From Marsupella aquatica (taxonomy: Eukaryota; Marchantiophyta), in the NCBI GenBank assembly GCA_973895155.1, contig OZ316892.1, positions 22,568,001-22,632,000 on the forward strand: a DNA stretch of 64,000 nt, given 5' to 3'. Position 1 is the first letter of the stretch. The number at the start of each line of letters is the position of its first letter. Positions 1 through 9,615 of the stretch are shown one piece after another. Both the position numbers and the translations under genes were made by a program. The notes beneath the pieces are model-generated. The model had not been told where the DNA came from. It was given only the letters and a program-made list of their open reading frames with translations, and did not search any database.

Positions 1-501
1 CTATTCAGGAGGGTTATGCCCATGGCCATGGAGAATTTGGCCATTGCACAACACAGGGACACACTGCGTTATGCACACACACGAGGGGGCACTTTTCAGC
101 CCAAGGTCAGGAAGTTTGATGTGGGAGATTTTGTGTACTTGCAGCAGCAAGCTAACGACACCCTGGACACCTCTACCAATCGTACTATTCTCAGGGTTAA
201 AGCTATTCGACCGTCTGGAGTGCTAGAGTTACAAGGGGCAGATAGGCGCACAATTGCTGACAATGCCAAGAATTGTGCCCCTTGTCATCTGCCTAACCTA
301 GATCCCACCATTGTGACTTCTACCTGGATTCCACCTGTGGACTACCCTTGTAAGGTGTGTTTGCGAATTGATGATGCTGACCAGATGCTGCTGTGTGACA
401 ATTGCAATGGAGGGTACCATCTTTTCTGCCTTCGGCCTGAACTTACCCAGGTGCCAGAAGGGTTATGGTTTTGCCCTTCCTGTGCTCCACGTGCTACCTG
501 A
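1..501 (+). CDS. LTR-retrotransposon polyprotein, C-terminal end: integrase tail plus PHD finger (partial)
   Basis: The reading frame is open from base 1, so this is the 3' end of a longer pol gene cut by the window edge; the ATG at 16 is internal. The first part, including VGDFVYLQQQ, resembles the tail of Ty3/gypsy integrases, a small beta-barrel that binds DNA ends. After a Pro-rich linker comes a complete PHD zinc finger at about 349-486, with spacing C-x2-C-x11-C-x2-C-x4-H-x2-C-x14-C-x2-C. Its acidic stretch before LLCD (DDADQM) resembles PHD fingers that read the unmodified histone H3 tail, such as the first PHD of KDM5 proteins. The stop follows 15 residues after the finger. Family knowledge: many plant gypsy elements carry a chromodomain in this place to steer integration. 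I infer that the PHD finger does the same job here. The fragment looks intact, with no internal stop. Confidence 0.8.
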   Translation, partial: LFRRVMPMAMENLAIAQHRDTLRYAHTRGGTFQPKVRKFDVGDFVYLQQQANDTLDTSTNRTILRVKAIRPSGVLELQGADRRTIADNAKNCAPCHLPNLDPTIVTSTWIPPVDYPCKVCLRIDDADQMLLCDNCNGGYHLFCLRPELTQVPEGLWFCPSCAPRAT

Positions 502-539
502 ATTTTCTTCAGCCCTCCTTTTGGCTGTGGTCTGGGGGG

Positions 540-1248
540 ATACAGAGGTTTACACCTCCACTACGTACATACCACTTCATTTGCTTTTTCTTGGCACTTG
601 TGAATGTGATTGGACTTTTTCTATGCATGTTGGTTGCTAGCAGCTTGCACATATGCCTTGCCGGTGACTGTATGTTTTCGATACACTATGGCTTCGATAC
701 TATATGTCACGACAGCTGTCATGCCGAGGGACAGTGCCTCTTATGCACATCGGCATGTCCCTCTCATGCCCGCTAGGTATGTAGTTAGGGCTAGTGTACT
801 ACCTGAGTTAGCGACATGTTCTTGTAGCAAGTCTGGGCCGTTCTTGAAGCAAATGTGCTTGTTAGTGTGACACTAGGACTTTGCTTGCTTAGGGCATGTC
901 TTTCTTTGTTGGTTTTTAGTTCTTCTTGAATCGTTGTTGACAGAGCTCAGACAATGTTCGTCAGTTCCGTACACGGGATTCACACAGTGATTCATTAGAT
1001 GCTCCCGGCCGATCTTGGCATCCTGCCGATTTCGATTCGATTTCAGTACATTTGTTTCTCTTATGCCTTTTATATACAGAGGTTTACACCTCCACTACGT
1101 ACATACCACTTCATTTGCTTTTTCTTGGCACTTGTGAATGTGATTGGACTTTTTCTATGCATGTTGGTTGCTAGCAGCTTGCACATATGCCTTGCGGGTG
1201 ACTGTATGTTTTCGATACACTATGGCTTCGATACTATATGTCACGACA
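540..1248 (+). repeat. Direct repeat, two 175-bp copies 534 bp apart (putative LTR starts)
   Basis: Bases 540-714 and 1074-1248 match with a single visible difference (CTTGCCGGTG against CTTGCGGGTG). Copy one sits directly behind the putative polypurine tract. Copy two follows CCTTTTAT, which may be the end of a 534-bp LTR. The simplest reading is a full LTR (about 541-1074) joined head-to-tail to a second LTR truncated after about 175 bp. A tandem subrepeat within a single longer LTR is the alternative. The ends do not show the usual TG...CA. Confidence 0.7.
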
Positions 1249-2229
1249 TCAAGTGCATGTGGGTGCAAAACATGCTAAACCACCCTGGGAAATTTCTGAC
1301 CTTGGGCATGTTGTTACCATCACAATTTTCTATATGGTCTCATTTCAGGATTAGGGCTACCCTACACATTTCAACCATTAAAATTCTAGACGTAAGTAAT
1401 GGACGATGAAGTCCTGAATAAATAGGCCTAGCAGAAGCACTCCAGCCCTAGGGAGCCATAGTACTCGGAGCTAGCAATTGAAGATGTCTCCGAAGAGAGC
1501 TCAGCCATTCGTGCGGAGCCACCATTGGAGTCACTAGGCAGAGCCATTTGCATCAACAAAAGTGGATGCACAACATAGAGCGGGCTCAACTTTTATTAGC
1601 TCAGGGGTTCTTGAAGAAAGAGTGCCATTGGTGGAGTAGTGTTGAGCTAAGACATGTCACCATGGCATGCACATGAACATCCAACAAACAAGTAGTCAAC
1701 ACAGAGAGATATGTGATTCATGTTCTTTGAGGCTACGTTCACCCAAATACCCCGGCAAACACATGAAAGCTTTACTACACTCTATACCCATTGGCCCTGG
1801 GGGGTCACTTCCACTGAAGTGACATTCACGTGCAACAAAGTTTAGAGTCATTTAAATGGTTTTGACGGAATACTTATTAAGTTTTCATTCAATGGAAATA
1901 TATGGTTGTTTAATTTCAAAATGCATATGTGTCATCCCATGATTGGTGTTGTACAACATTATATATAGTGACTTAGAGGGGTCATAACTGACCCACACTT
2001 TGGCACATGATGTATGGCCCTCCATATAATGAACCGACCCACCCCTTCCCCCCCGGCCTTTTGAGCGTTGGCCATACCAAATCTTGGTAGCATAAGCCCT
2101 CTCTATCTCTCAACTGGCTCCGTCACAATGAGCTTGAGTTCCTCTTCCACAAGCAAACACTAATTGGATATATAGGATGCAGCATGGCTAACCTAATTAA
2201 GTAGTCCACTAAGGTTAGCCTAATTGCAG
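1249..2229. other. Intergenic, nothing recognised
   Basis: AT-rich unique-looking sequence with no sustained reading frame, tRNA or repeat that I can identify. It may include decayed retrotransposon DNA continuing from the left. Confidence 0.5.
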
Positions 2230-2640
2230 CTACAGCCATAACCCTACACCTAAGAATAAATGCTTAACAAGTAGGCCGGGTATGAGGCTTCTTGAATCAA
2301 AAATGGAGTGTTCACCCATGCACAGAACCAAGACTCCAAGTAATTCATGCAAGCATTTTTGTTTGAGGTGAAAATTGGGTAGATTCCACCTCTCCAAAAG
2401 TATTTGCGACTTTTGGCAAACTTTGGGTAGGTTTCCTAACTTCATTATCTTGTTGCACAGACCCATTAGCCAAAGTTTAATGATCATCCTTAGATCTAAG
2501 AAGATCTGACGGTCCACATAATCTAAGAAAATTAGAGAATGAATATTCTTAGCATCTTCTCCTCCACACAAGGGCGACACTTGCCACACCAACCAAAAAC
2601 AAGAAATAATAGTAAGCTCGCTCATGCCATCAAGCTAGTA
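2230..2640 (-). pseudogene. LINE-like remnant, possible zf-RVT zinc-binding segment
   Basis: On the minus strand the open frame includes SPLCGGEDAKNIHSLIFLDY, which resembles the zinc-binding C-terminal segment of plant non-LTR retrotransposon reverse transcriptases (usually CPLC...E..EHLFF.C..). The first Cys of the usual pair is Ser and the final His/Cys pattern is degraded. No RT domain lies beside it. I read it as a decayed LINE tail; the match is by motif only. Confidence 0.35.
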
Positions 2641-4560
2641 AATTGAAAAGTGGATGTCATCCAAGGTATTTAAAGTTGGGATAATTCATTTGTCTGTTGA
2701 GCAAACCCAATACAGCAATTTTTTAATTTTATAAAACCGAAGTCTGTGAAATCCCACCTAAAAAGAACACTCAGCCACAACATTTGAAGTTTGGATCTAT
2801 GAATCTCAACTCAAGTGAGTTACAACACACACACATGCCTATCTAGGAGCCAACACAACAATTTGAACAGGGATAATTAACTCCTGTGTTGGGCAAATCC
2901 AATACAAGAATTTGAGACTAACACAGCAAATTTGAAGATACAATAATAATACAATACTCCAGTCAAGAAAATTATTTGGTGGGATCCCACATAGAGCAAA
3001 ACCATAAAGCCCGCACCACACAAGAACGTCGCGCAATACAGGATCCACCAAGAAAGGTTTTGAAATGTCTGCAACACCAAGAAGTTTTGAGCTGTGCAGG
3101 GTCTCACGAAGTAATTTCCAGTTTTGGGCTGTGTAGGGTCTCACCAGTAATTTCCTCTACTTACTTCACTGGCAAACATAGATCATATCCACAATGGATA
3201 CGATCTTATCTACGAGAAAAACTCTTCAGCATTTGGGGGATTGAATTTTTGGTTTGGGGGATTGAATTTTTGGTGTGTAGGAGAGGACTGGGGCATTTCT
3301 AGGCTATATAATTAATGCTACTTATGTAAATGAAACAAAATTCTGTAGACCATTTTTCCTGCAGAACACCACACGGGAGTACGCTTCATATCTCGCTCGT
3401 GTGATCATTTACTGTTTGCCAAAATAACGTAGGAGTGTCTTAAAATACCCGTGACTTCAATCAGAGAATCAACGGCCTAATGAGTCCCCAGAAGAAAGGG
3501 CATCACTTGGACCGTCGATTGGATCTCCCCCCACAGTAGCAAGCGAGCTCAGTTTAAGAACTCCCGCACCCCGAGTGGAATATTGTCGCACTATTTATTA
3601 CAGTAGCAAAGCCCGACCGCTGCCTCGGTAGTCACAAGTACGGTTCGTACCTGACCCCACGGGGCACGGGCTACAGGGTCCGAGCCCAGACAAGATTGAT
3701 GACGCTGAGTTAAATGAGCGTCACGCTTCATACGAATCCGACGGCGCTAAATGCATATTTCTTCAACCCGCCTCTGCATCGGGCGGCACAGATGAACCGG
3801 TCAACTGAACCCGCACGACGCCTCGTTACATCTTAACTCGACATCCCCTGCCCGACGGGCGGTCGGTCGTCTTTAAGGACAAAACCACTGCTCCGCTCAT
3901 TTAGGGCCCTTTATGAAGGGATGGTGCCTTACATACCGTAGTAACTAGTAAGTGCCGCCGTGACCAGAGGCAGAGGAAGCAGAGCAGGCAGAGGACGAGG
4001 CGAGGGCTCCAGACTACAGAGCCCCCGGGTCCAGGCGTACAGGTACAGAGTGTGCCAAATACGGTACTCCAGTGCAGAACAGAGCAGAGCAGCGCTGAGG
4101 CGGAACAGAGGAACAGAGGCATTGCACCAGACGAACAGAGTCGTATGTTATTACTACTGTACTGTGGACGCAATGACGAGAGGAGAATGGTACGCAGAGA
4201 CGGAGTGATTGCGTCCCTGGCTGCCCTGCCTCGAGGGGAGCACCGGGATCTTGGCTCTGGGTTGCGTTGTGTGTTTGCATTGCAATTCGAAGCGAAGCGG
4301 ACTTGCGACGGCAATTGTTCATTGCCGGCCATGCAATTCAGTAGCGTGATTAGCAGCTGCGCAATGCGAAGAAAAAGCGGAATTGGAATGGGGGCCCGAA
4401 AGCCGCGATCTCGCAGGCAAGGAAGGGAGGGCGAGTGGGGCAGTTCCGAGGCGAATGCACAATCATAGCGCCCGAGGCCGAGGACAAGAGTGACGGGAGC
4501 CAGGGACGGAGGGAGGGAGAGGAGGGAAGGCAAGGCGGTGGAGGAGGTTTGGCTGTTTGT
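2641..4560. other. Intergenic; small repeats, then a GC-rich stretch
   Basis: Bases 3232-3252 and 3253-3273 are a perfect 21-bp tandem duplication (starting TTTGGGGGATTG). About 3088-3160 holds two related copies of a segment starting CTGTG(C/T)AGGGTCTCAC. From about 3400 the base composition turns GC-rich and open frames on both strands lengthen, but none has recognisable protein features; this looks like composition, not coding. TGACGCT...AGCGTCA at about 3698-3721 is a 7-bp inverted repeat. Confidence 0.5.
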
Positions 4561-4599
4561 GTGCGTGTGATGCGACGCTCATTATAATATACAATAATC

Positions 4600-5062
4600 T
4601 CTCGTCTGCTCTGCCGGTGCAGTTTTTGCTTTGCCAGGGTCAATAATCAATTGAGTAAAATGGAGAGAAATATTTGGTTCAGAAAATATCATTTCAAAGA
4701 GAGGGAGGGAGAGATTTGGTTCAATAGAATACCAATTTAGGCCTGGGAGAGGGAGAATTGGCACAGAAGATGAGCACCGCCGAGAGCGGGACCGTCGGGA
4801 AGGGAGATGGGGTTGGAGCGGGCCCCGCTTTGAGGGAAAGGGGCCGAGGCGACGGTGTAGGTGTGGGGATGTGTCATCAAAGGAGGTCGAGAACGTCATG
4901 TTAGCAGAAGAGGATGTGAGCGGAGCAGCATTTGGGGCTGATTGATGAATGAACGAGGAAGAACTGAAGGAGGCTGGCTGTGGCTGCTGTGCTTGTTGCC
5001 TGGGAGAAATTCATAGCACATGAACATAGGAGCAGAGTATGAACGAACAAGTAGAGCACAGA

Positions 5063-5107
<45 letters not shown>

Positions 5108-7056
5108 AGTAGAGTTGAGGTCACACGTGTATCTGGTCTGATCTTTGATCTTCCAGCAGCGAGAGAGGGAGTGATTGGGGATATGGGTCTTTCATCACGT
5201 GAAGAAAGGGGGATTGTGATTTGAGTGTGGCTCAGTGGCTGTGTCACTTTGTGCAGTACGGCGAAAAACTGGCAGAAGTGTTGAGAGAGCGCTATTGCGT
5301 TGGTCATGGAGGATAGAGTCTGCAGCAGTCCGTCTGTCTGAGCCGTCCTCCTCTCGAACGGCCACCCGGTGTTGTGTGGTGTGGTGGGCTAAGCGAGCGA
5401 GCGAGCGAGAGCACGCACGCACTCAATCCATCTATCAATCAATCAGGGAAGCTGGGTTCCGGTCGGCTTGTACCGTAGAATTGATGTATGTCCCTGTAGT
5501 CCAGTAAGCCACACACTCCCCTCCCGTGCTTCTTTTGTGATTGAAATACGCGTCCGTATCTGGGCAACGTGAGGGTACACCGACCGATCTTGGAGTCACT
5601 CACTTGCTGCTGCTGTTGTACCCGAACCGAAAGTTGAATAGAATCGGAAGGATCTGGCTGGTGGGACGCGCGTCCCTTCGCAGGAGCAGAGGACTTGACT
5701 GGACTGGACTGGACTGCTTTGCCTTGAGGGATCTGCCGCTAGGTACGACGCGATCACTGCTAGATCAAGACGCAACGTGATAGATTGATTGATACGCGCG
5801 ACGCTGCAACTGAATGTAGTATCGGTTTTGACTTGCAGAAAGGATCTGCTCTGCTTCTGCAACACCAGAATCGAGCATTCTGTGGTAGGTTCTTACTTTC
5901 TCCGGTGCATATCTATGTCGCGCTGCTGCTGTCGTCGGTTAGGGGCTGTGCTGCGGGTTCTGCAGCAGAGGCCATCTTTCTTGCCAGATAACGTGAAGGA
6001 ATTCACCACAATCGCAGTGTTGGTGAGTATTCTTCTTCACCCTTTCATTCAGTCAGCTTCTGTTCTTGATATATCCATCCATCTCGCCCACTCAAGAGAG
6101 GAATAGAGAGTAGAAGCCGAAATAGTATTCCACACCGGTGATGGTTGGGATTACTGGTATCTATCAGTTCGTGATACTCTGTTTTGGATGTGTCCTGAGA
6201 GGGACAAGAATGGCATCCGTAGAATAGAATCTGTCTATTGTGAAGTGTTCGAATAGTCAGTCAGTCATGGAGCCGGTCCATCAAGCCGTTCTTCTCAGTA
6301 TGACGGTGTGCTCCGATGTCATTCGTTAGTTTTGAGCATTACAATGAATTTCCTCGAGTGGGTGGGTGTTTAAGTACATTTGGGTAGTGGATGAAGTTAT
6401 CTCTCCTGTGCGCCTGCACCATCTGTCAGTAGTTGTGCTCTCCTACCGATTGTAGCGGCTTCTCAAGGGCCGTTAGACTTTGTAATGCTGTAGTGGCTGG
6501 AGACGGTTGTGTTTTGTCGTTGTCCATGACCTTGGTACATTCGAGGGTATGAGATCGGGATTTGCAAGAGCTGACTCTTGGAGGAGTCAGTGAGCTCTGG
6601 GAAGCTACCAGATTATTGGGTGAATTTTGGAGTAATTATTTGACAAATTTGATTGTATTTCGGTTTGTGCTGCTGCGTAAGGCAGCAAGCAAAGCCCCCC
6701 TCGGAATGCTGGTTGAATGTAGTAATCAGGTCGAGGCAGAACTTTAGCTGGGTGTAAGATTTCAAACTGCGAAAAGAGGATGAACATTTGGCACGTCAGT
6801 CAAAAGAGAGCTGAAGAACTCTGAGGAGCTGGATGGCGTGATTTATCGGCTACATTTGCGAACGGCAATTTGGCCACCGAGGAGCTAAAGGCCGTGATTG
6901 ATTGACTGCATTTGGGACGGCAAATTTCTTCTCACTGAAATGAATCAATAAAGTAGCAGCTGAGTCGTGTTTGCTGTATGTGTGCGTGGTGGCTGACTCA
7001 ACAGGTGACACGAAGTAGAAGCGAGTATTGGCGGGATTCGACTGTCGGGAGATAAG
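4600..7056 (+). promoter_or_regulatory. Upstream region and probable 5' leader of the F-box gene, with a 5'UTR intron
   Basis: No coding frame is supported. A purine-rich tract includes (GA)19 at 5067-5104, and GGACT repeats occur at about 5697-5716. A consensus donor TTG|GTGAGT at 6022/6023 and an acceptor CAACAG ending at 7004 bracket a plausible 982-bp intron in the 5' leader. After this acceptor no ATG occurs before 7057, so the spliced leader would deliver ribosomes to the F-box start. The transcription start is not identifiable by eye. Confidence 0.4.
5067..5104. repeat. (GA)19 microsatellite
   Basis: Perfect GA dinucleotide run of 38 bp in the probable leader or promoter of the F-box gene. 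GA/CT tracts are common in plant 5' regions and can bind GAGA-binding BBR/BPC factors. Confidence 0.95.
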
Positions 7057-8244
7057 ATGAGACAGACAGACAGAGAGACAACAATGAGGGAAGTGCTCCT
7101 CATCGATGGTGAACATACAGAAGATCAAATGATGGATTCGTCCCTTTGGGGTAGTTTGCCCGACCATCTGGTGGAGAAAATTCTGTCCCGACTTCCAGTC
7201 CAAAGCTTCTCTCGCTTCAGAACCGTTTGCAAAAGCTGGAACGAACTAGTCCACTCTCGGAGCTTCCTCAAAGCCTGCGAAAATGTCCCATCAGCGGGAC
7301 CTTGGTTCCTCGTCTTTACAGGTGACAAGAACAAGACCGAACCGACCTACGACCCCTCTCTAGATAAATGGCATCGGATACGCCTCCCATCCCTCCCTCT
7401 CCAGTTCGACCCTTTTATCATGTCATCCGATGGGGGACTGATCTGTTACTACACCTTCGAAGGTTTCGTCGTGGTTCTGAACCCCTTGACCAAGGCCTGC
7501 CGCTCCCTTCCTCCCATGGAGGCCTCTCTGGCCTGCGTTCACATGATATGTATGGTGACAGACAGGGCAACAAAGAGCTATCAGGTCTTCGTGGCAGGCA
7601 GGGCAAGGAACGAGGAGGGAATGTACATCATTGAAGTGGAAGTTTATGACTCTTGTAACGATTCGTGGTACAGCGTAGGCAATTTGTCCTCGAAGATTAG
7701 CATCATCCGGAACCAAGGAGGGCGAGGGGCCGTTTATGCCAGTGGATGTGTTCATGTCATTTGTTACGATGAGCCGAAGGGTTTACTGGCCTACAGCTTA
7801 GATGACCACGTCTGGACTCGGATTGCCACTCCGCTTCCGGAGTCCGTTTCTTATGAGGAGTTGGTGCAGTGGCGAGAACGGATTTTCATGGTTGGTGGTC
7901 GGGAAGATGGTGACTTGATCGCCAGTATCTGCATTTGGGAGCTTCACACTGCCAGCTGGGAGTGGATTCTGGTTGACAAAATGCCGGACGATCTGTTCCA
8001 GGATTTCTTCCTGCCTGATGAAGCGGACGACGTCTCGCTAAGCTGCACGGGCTGTGGGAATTTAATTCTTCTTCTCTCTACGAAAGCAACTGTGGACTGC
8101 TCTGGCCCACACCGGCATGTCCTGTACGACTTTGAAAAGAGACAGTGGACGATGGTGCAAGGGTACGCACCGGATGAACACATCATGGGGTCGGGTAGCT
8201 CCGAGGCCATCGGATATGAACCTCGTCTGGATGCCGTTGTCTGA
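7057..8244 (+). CDS. F-box protein with kelch-like C-terminal domain
   Basis: Single coding exon of 395 codons if the ATG at 7057 is used. In-frame ATGs also occur at 7084 and at 7129/7132. The last reads MDSSLWGSLPDHLVEKIL, the usual start of this family, so the true start could be any of them. The F-box is at about residues 26-70 (LPDHLVEKILSRLPVQSF, then FRTVCKSWNELV) and would bind the SKP1/ASK subunit of an SCF ubiquitin ligase. The rest resembles the beta-propeller-like region of plant F-box/kelch proteins near At5g15710 and At1g27340: repeated short beta-strand motifs with paired aromatics, such as YDPSLDKWHRI, YDSCNDSWYSV, YSLDDHVWTRI, WELHTASWEWI and YDFEKRQWTMV. That domain is presumed to select the substrate, which I cannot name. 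No membrane segment or signal peptide is seen. Length and intact frame suggest a functional gene. Confidence 0.9.
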   Translation: MRQTDRETTMREVLLIDGEHTEDQMMDSSLWGSLPDHLVEKILSRLPVQSFSRFRTVCKSWNELVHSRSFLKACENVPSAGPWFLVFTGDKNKTEPTYDPSLDKWHRIRLPSLPLQFDPFIMSSDGGLICYYTFEGFVVVLNPLTKACRSLPPMEASLACVHMICMVTDRATKSYQVFVAGRARNEEGMYIIEVEVYDSCNDSWYSVGNLSSKISIIRNQGGRGAVYASGCVHVICYDEPKGLLAYSLDDHVWTRIATPLPESVSYEELVQWRERIFMVGGREDGDLIASICIWELHTASWEWILVDKMPDDLFQDFFLPDEADDVSLSCTGCGNLILLLSTKATVDCSGPHRHVLYDFEKRQWTMVQGYAPDEHIMGSGSSEAIGYEPRLDAVV

Positions 8245-9375
8245 GATGGACTGCTCTGACTATCCCTAACCTGAGAAAGTTGTGAAGGTTAAGCTACAGC
8301 AACGCTTGCACCGTGACCCTGATCAGAGCAGGAGCTTTCTATCTCGTTTCCTTTGCGATCCAGATTATGATCCGAGACAAAATTTCGCTTCTGTTCTACG
8401 TTCTCTTCCTCTTCTCCTCCTGGTTGGAAAATTCTAGTTTTGTTTTAAGTCCAATCAACAACGACCACATGAGAAGGTGGAAGTTCCGAGCATATTTTCC
8501 CTCACAGCTGTCTTTGCAAAACAGCCAACGTACAGATCACCCCGCTAGGGCGGAGAGAAGTATAAGTCATTGAACAACCAACCATCGTCAAAAGTCAACG
8601 ATACTCTTCAGGGGCAATTACAGTAAGTGAGATATGCGTGTACTGTATAGTGAAATGGAATTTTCAGTGCGAACAATTCTCAGCTCGGCTAGGATAATGG
8701 GTGCACAGCCCACCTTTGTCTTGTGGGCGTCTACCTGCGTGTATTTATTTGAGTCCATTTTCTCCGTTTATGTTAATGTGGATTGAGTATATTCTCCTCT
8801 AGATCTCTAGTACAGCAGTCAACTGTTTGTTCTTTTATCATCGATAGTTTTCTCGAGTAGATGCTTCAATAGTCCCTACAAATGGGGGGATCCAATGAAC
8901 AGGGTGGTGGTAATATTCTCGGTTAGAAAGATGTCCATAGCGTTCTTGAACCTATGGTGAGTAGATCTTAGTTTTTTGTGGAAAACCTTATCACGGATAG
9001 TTTACTCGTGAAAAGCATAAATCTTCTGAAATTTCACTTATTGAAGCTTATATCTCAATGATCTGCTTTCACCTGGTCTCTACACGCAAATCACATTCAC
9101 ATTTTCAGCTCAGTCCCAACATTTCATCCACCTGGAAGTTTTTTGTATGGCCCATTGTCGTGTTGTTAGAAAAGCCAGAATGCTCAGGACAGTCTCGTCT
9201 GTGCGGGCTCTCTGAACACCCACCATCTCCGACGCAGCAATGGTCGTAATCAATCTTGTCACTTGAGGAAGACTTCTTTGGATCTGGGAATGCCTCAAGT
9301 TGGACAATGTTGGACACAATACATATGATCACGAGCGAAAGACCTCTAAGATGTCAAAGAACATTTTCAAATTCA
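8245..9375. other. 3' flank of the F-box gene
   Basis: AT-rich, no further coding evidence. Part of this must be the 3'UTR of the F-box gene, but I cannot place its poly(A) site. Confidence 0.4.
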
Positions 9376-9379
9376 TTTT

Positions 9380-9615
9380 TGTGACTTGTGAAGTACATAT
9401 ATTGTTCTAGAGAGAATGCGCACCTAAAACAGAAACAACATCCAAACAACAAATCACGCCGATCAAGAAGGTCAGGTCAAGGACGTCCTTCCAATAGCAG
9501 TCTTCCAGAAAGCCAAACGAAATTGAAGGTCGTTTCACTCAGTATTTCTGTGTCCAACGAAGTCCACTGCATCGTTCGAGAGAGAAAGTGCACACCTCCA
9601 CAGCGACAACAGATA
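9380..9615. repeat. Diverged duplicated segment, period about 170 bp
   Basis: Around 9386-9440 and 9558-9612 similar strings recur: GAAGTACATA...GAGAGAATGCGCACCT and GAAGTCCACT...GAGAGAAAGTGCACACCT, each followed by an A/C-rich stretch. This looks like an old duplication; no function assigned. Confidence 0.45.

Larger units (their letters stand above)
1..1248 (+). mobile_element. 3' end of a Ty3/gypsy-like LTR retrotransposon
   Basis: The pol end at 1-501 is followed by a purine run (TCTGGGGGGA, about 531-540) that fits a polypurine tract. Immediately after it begins a sequence repeated 534 bp further on. This is the order expected for pol, PPT and 3' LTR. The right boundary is uncertain because the second repeat copy breaks off at about 1248 and no target-site duplication can be tested without the left end. 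Confidence 0.6.

Noticed and set aside
16-501. A complete host PHD-finger gene
   Set aside because: The frame is open to base 1, its N-terminal part looks like an integrase tail and a polypurine tract plus repeat follow; it is the end of a retrotransposon.
3901-4533. 210-codon minus-strand frame
   Set aside because: GC-rich composition opens frames on both strands here; the product is Ser/Leu/Cys-rich without domains, and it lies in the F-box upstream region.
5067-5104. Gene coding poly-Arg/Glu
   Set aside because: Frames across the GA run are only low-complexity products of the microsatellite.
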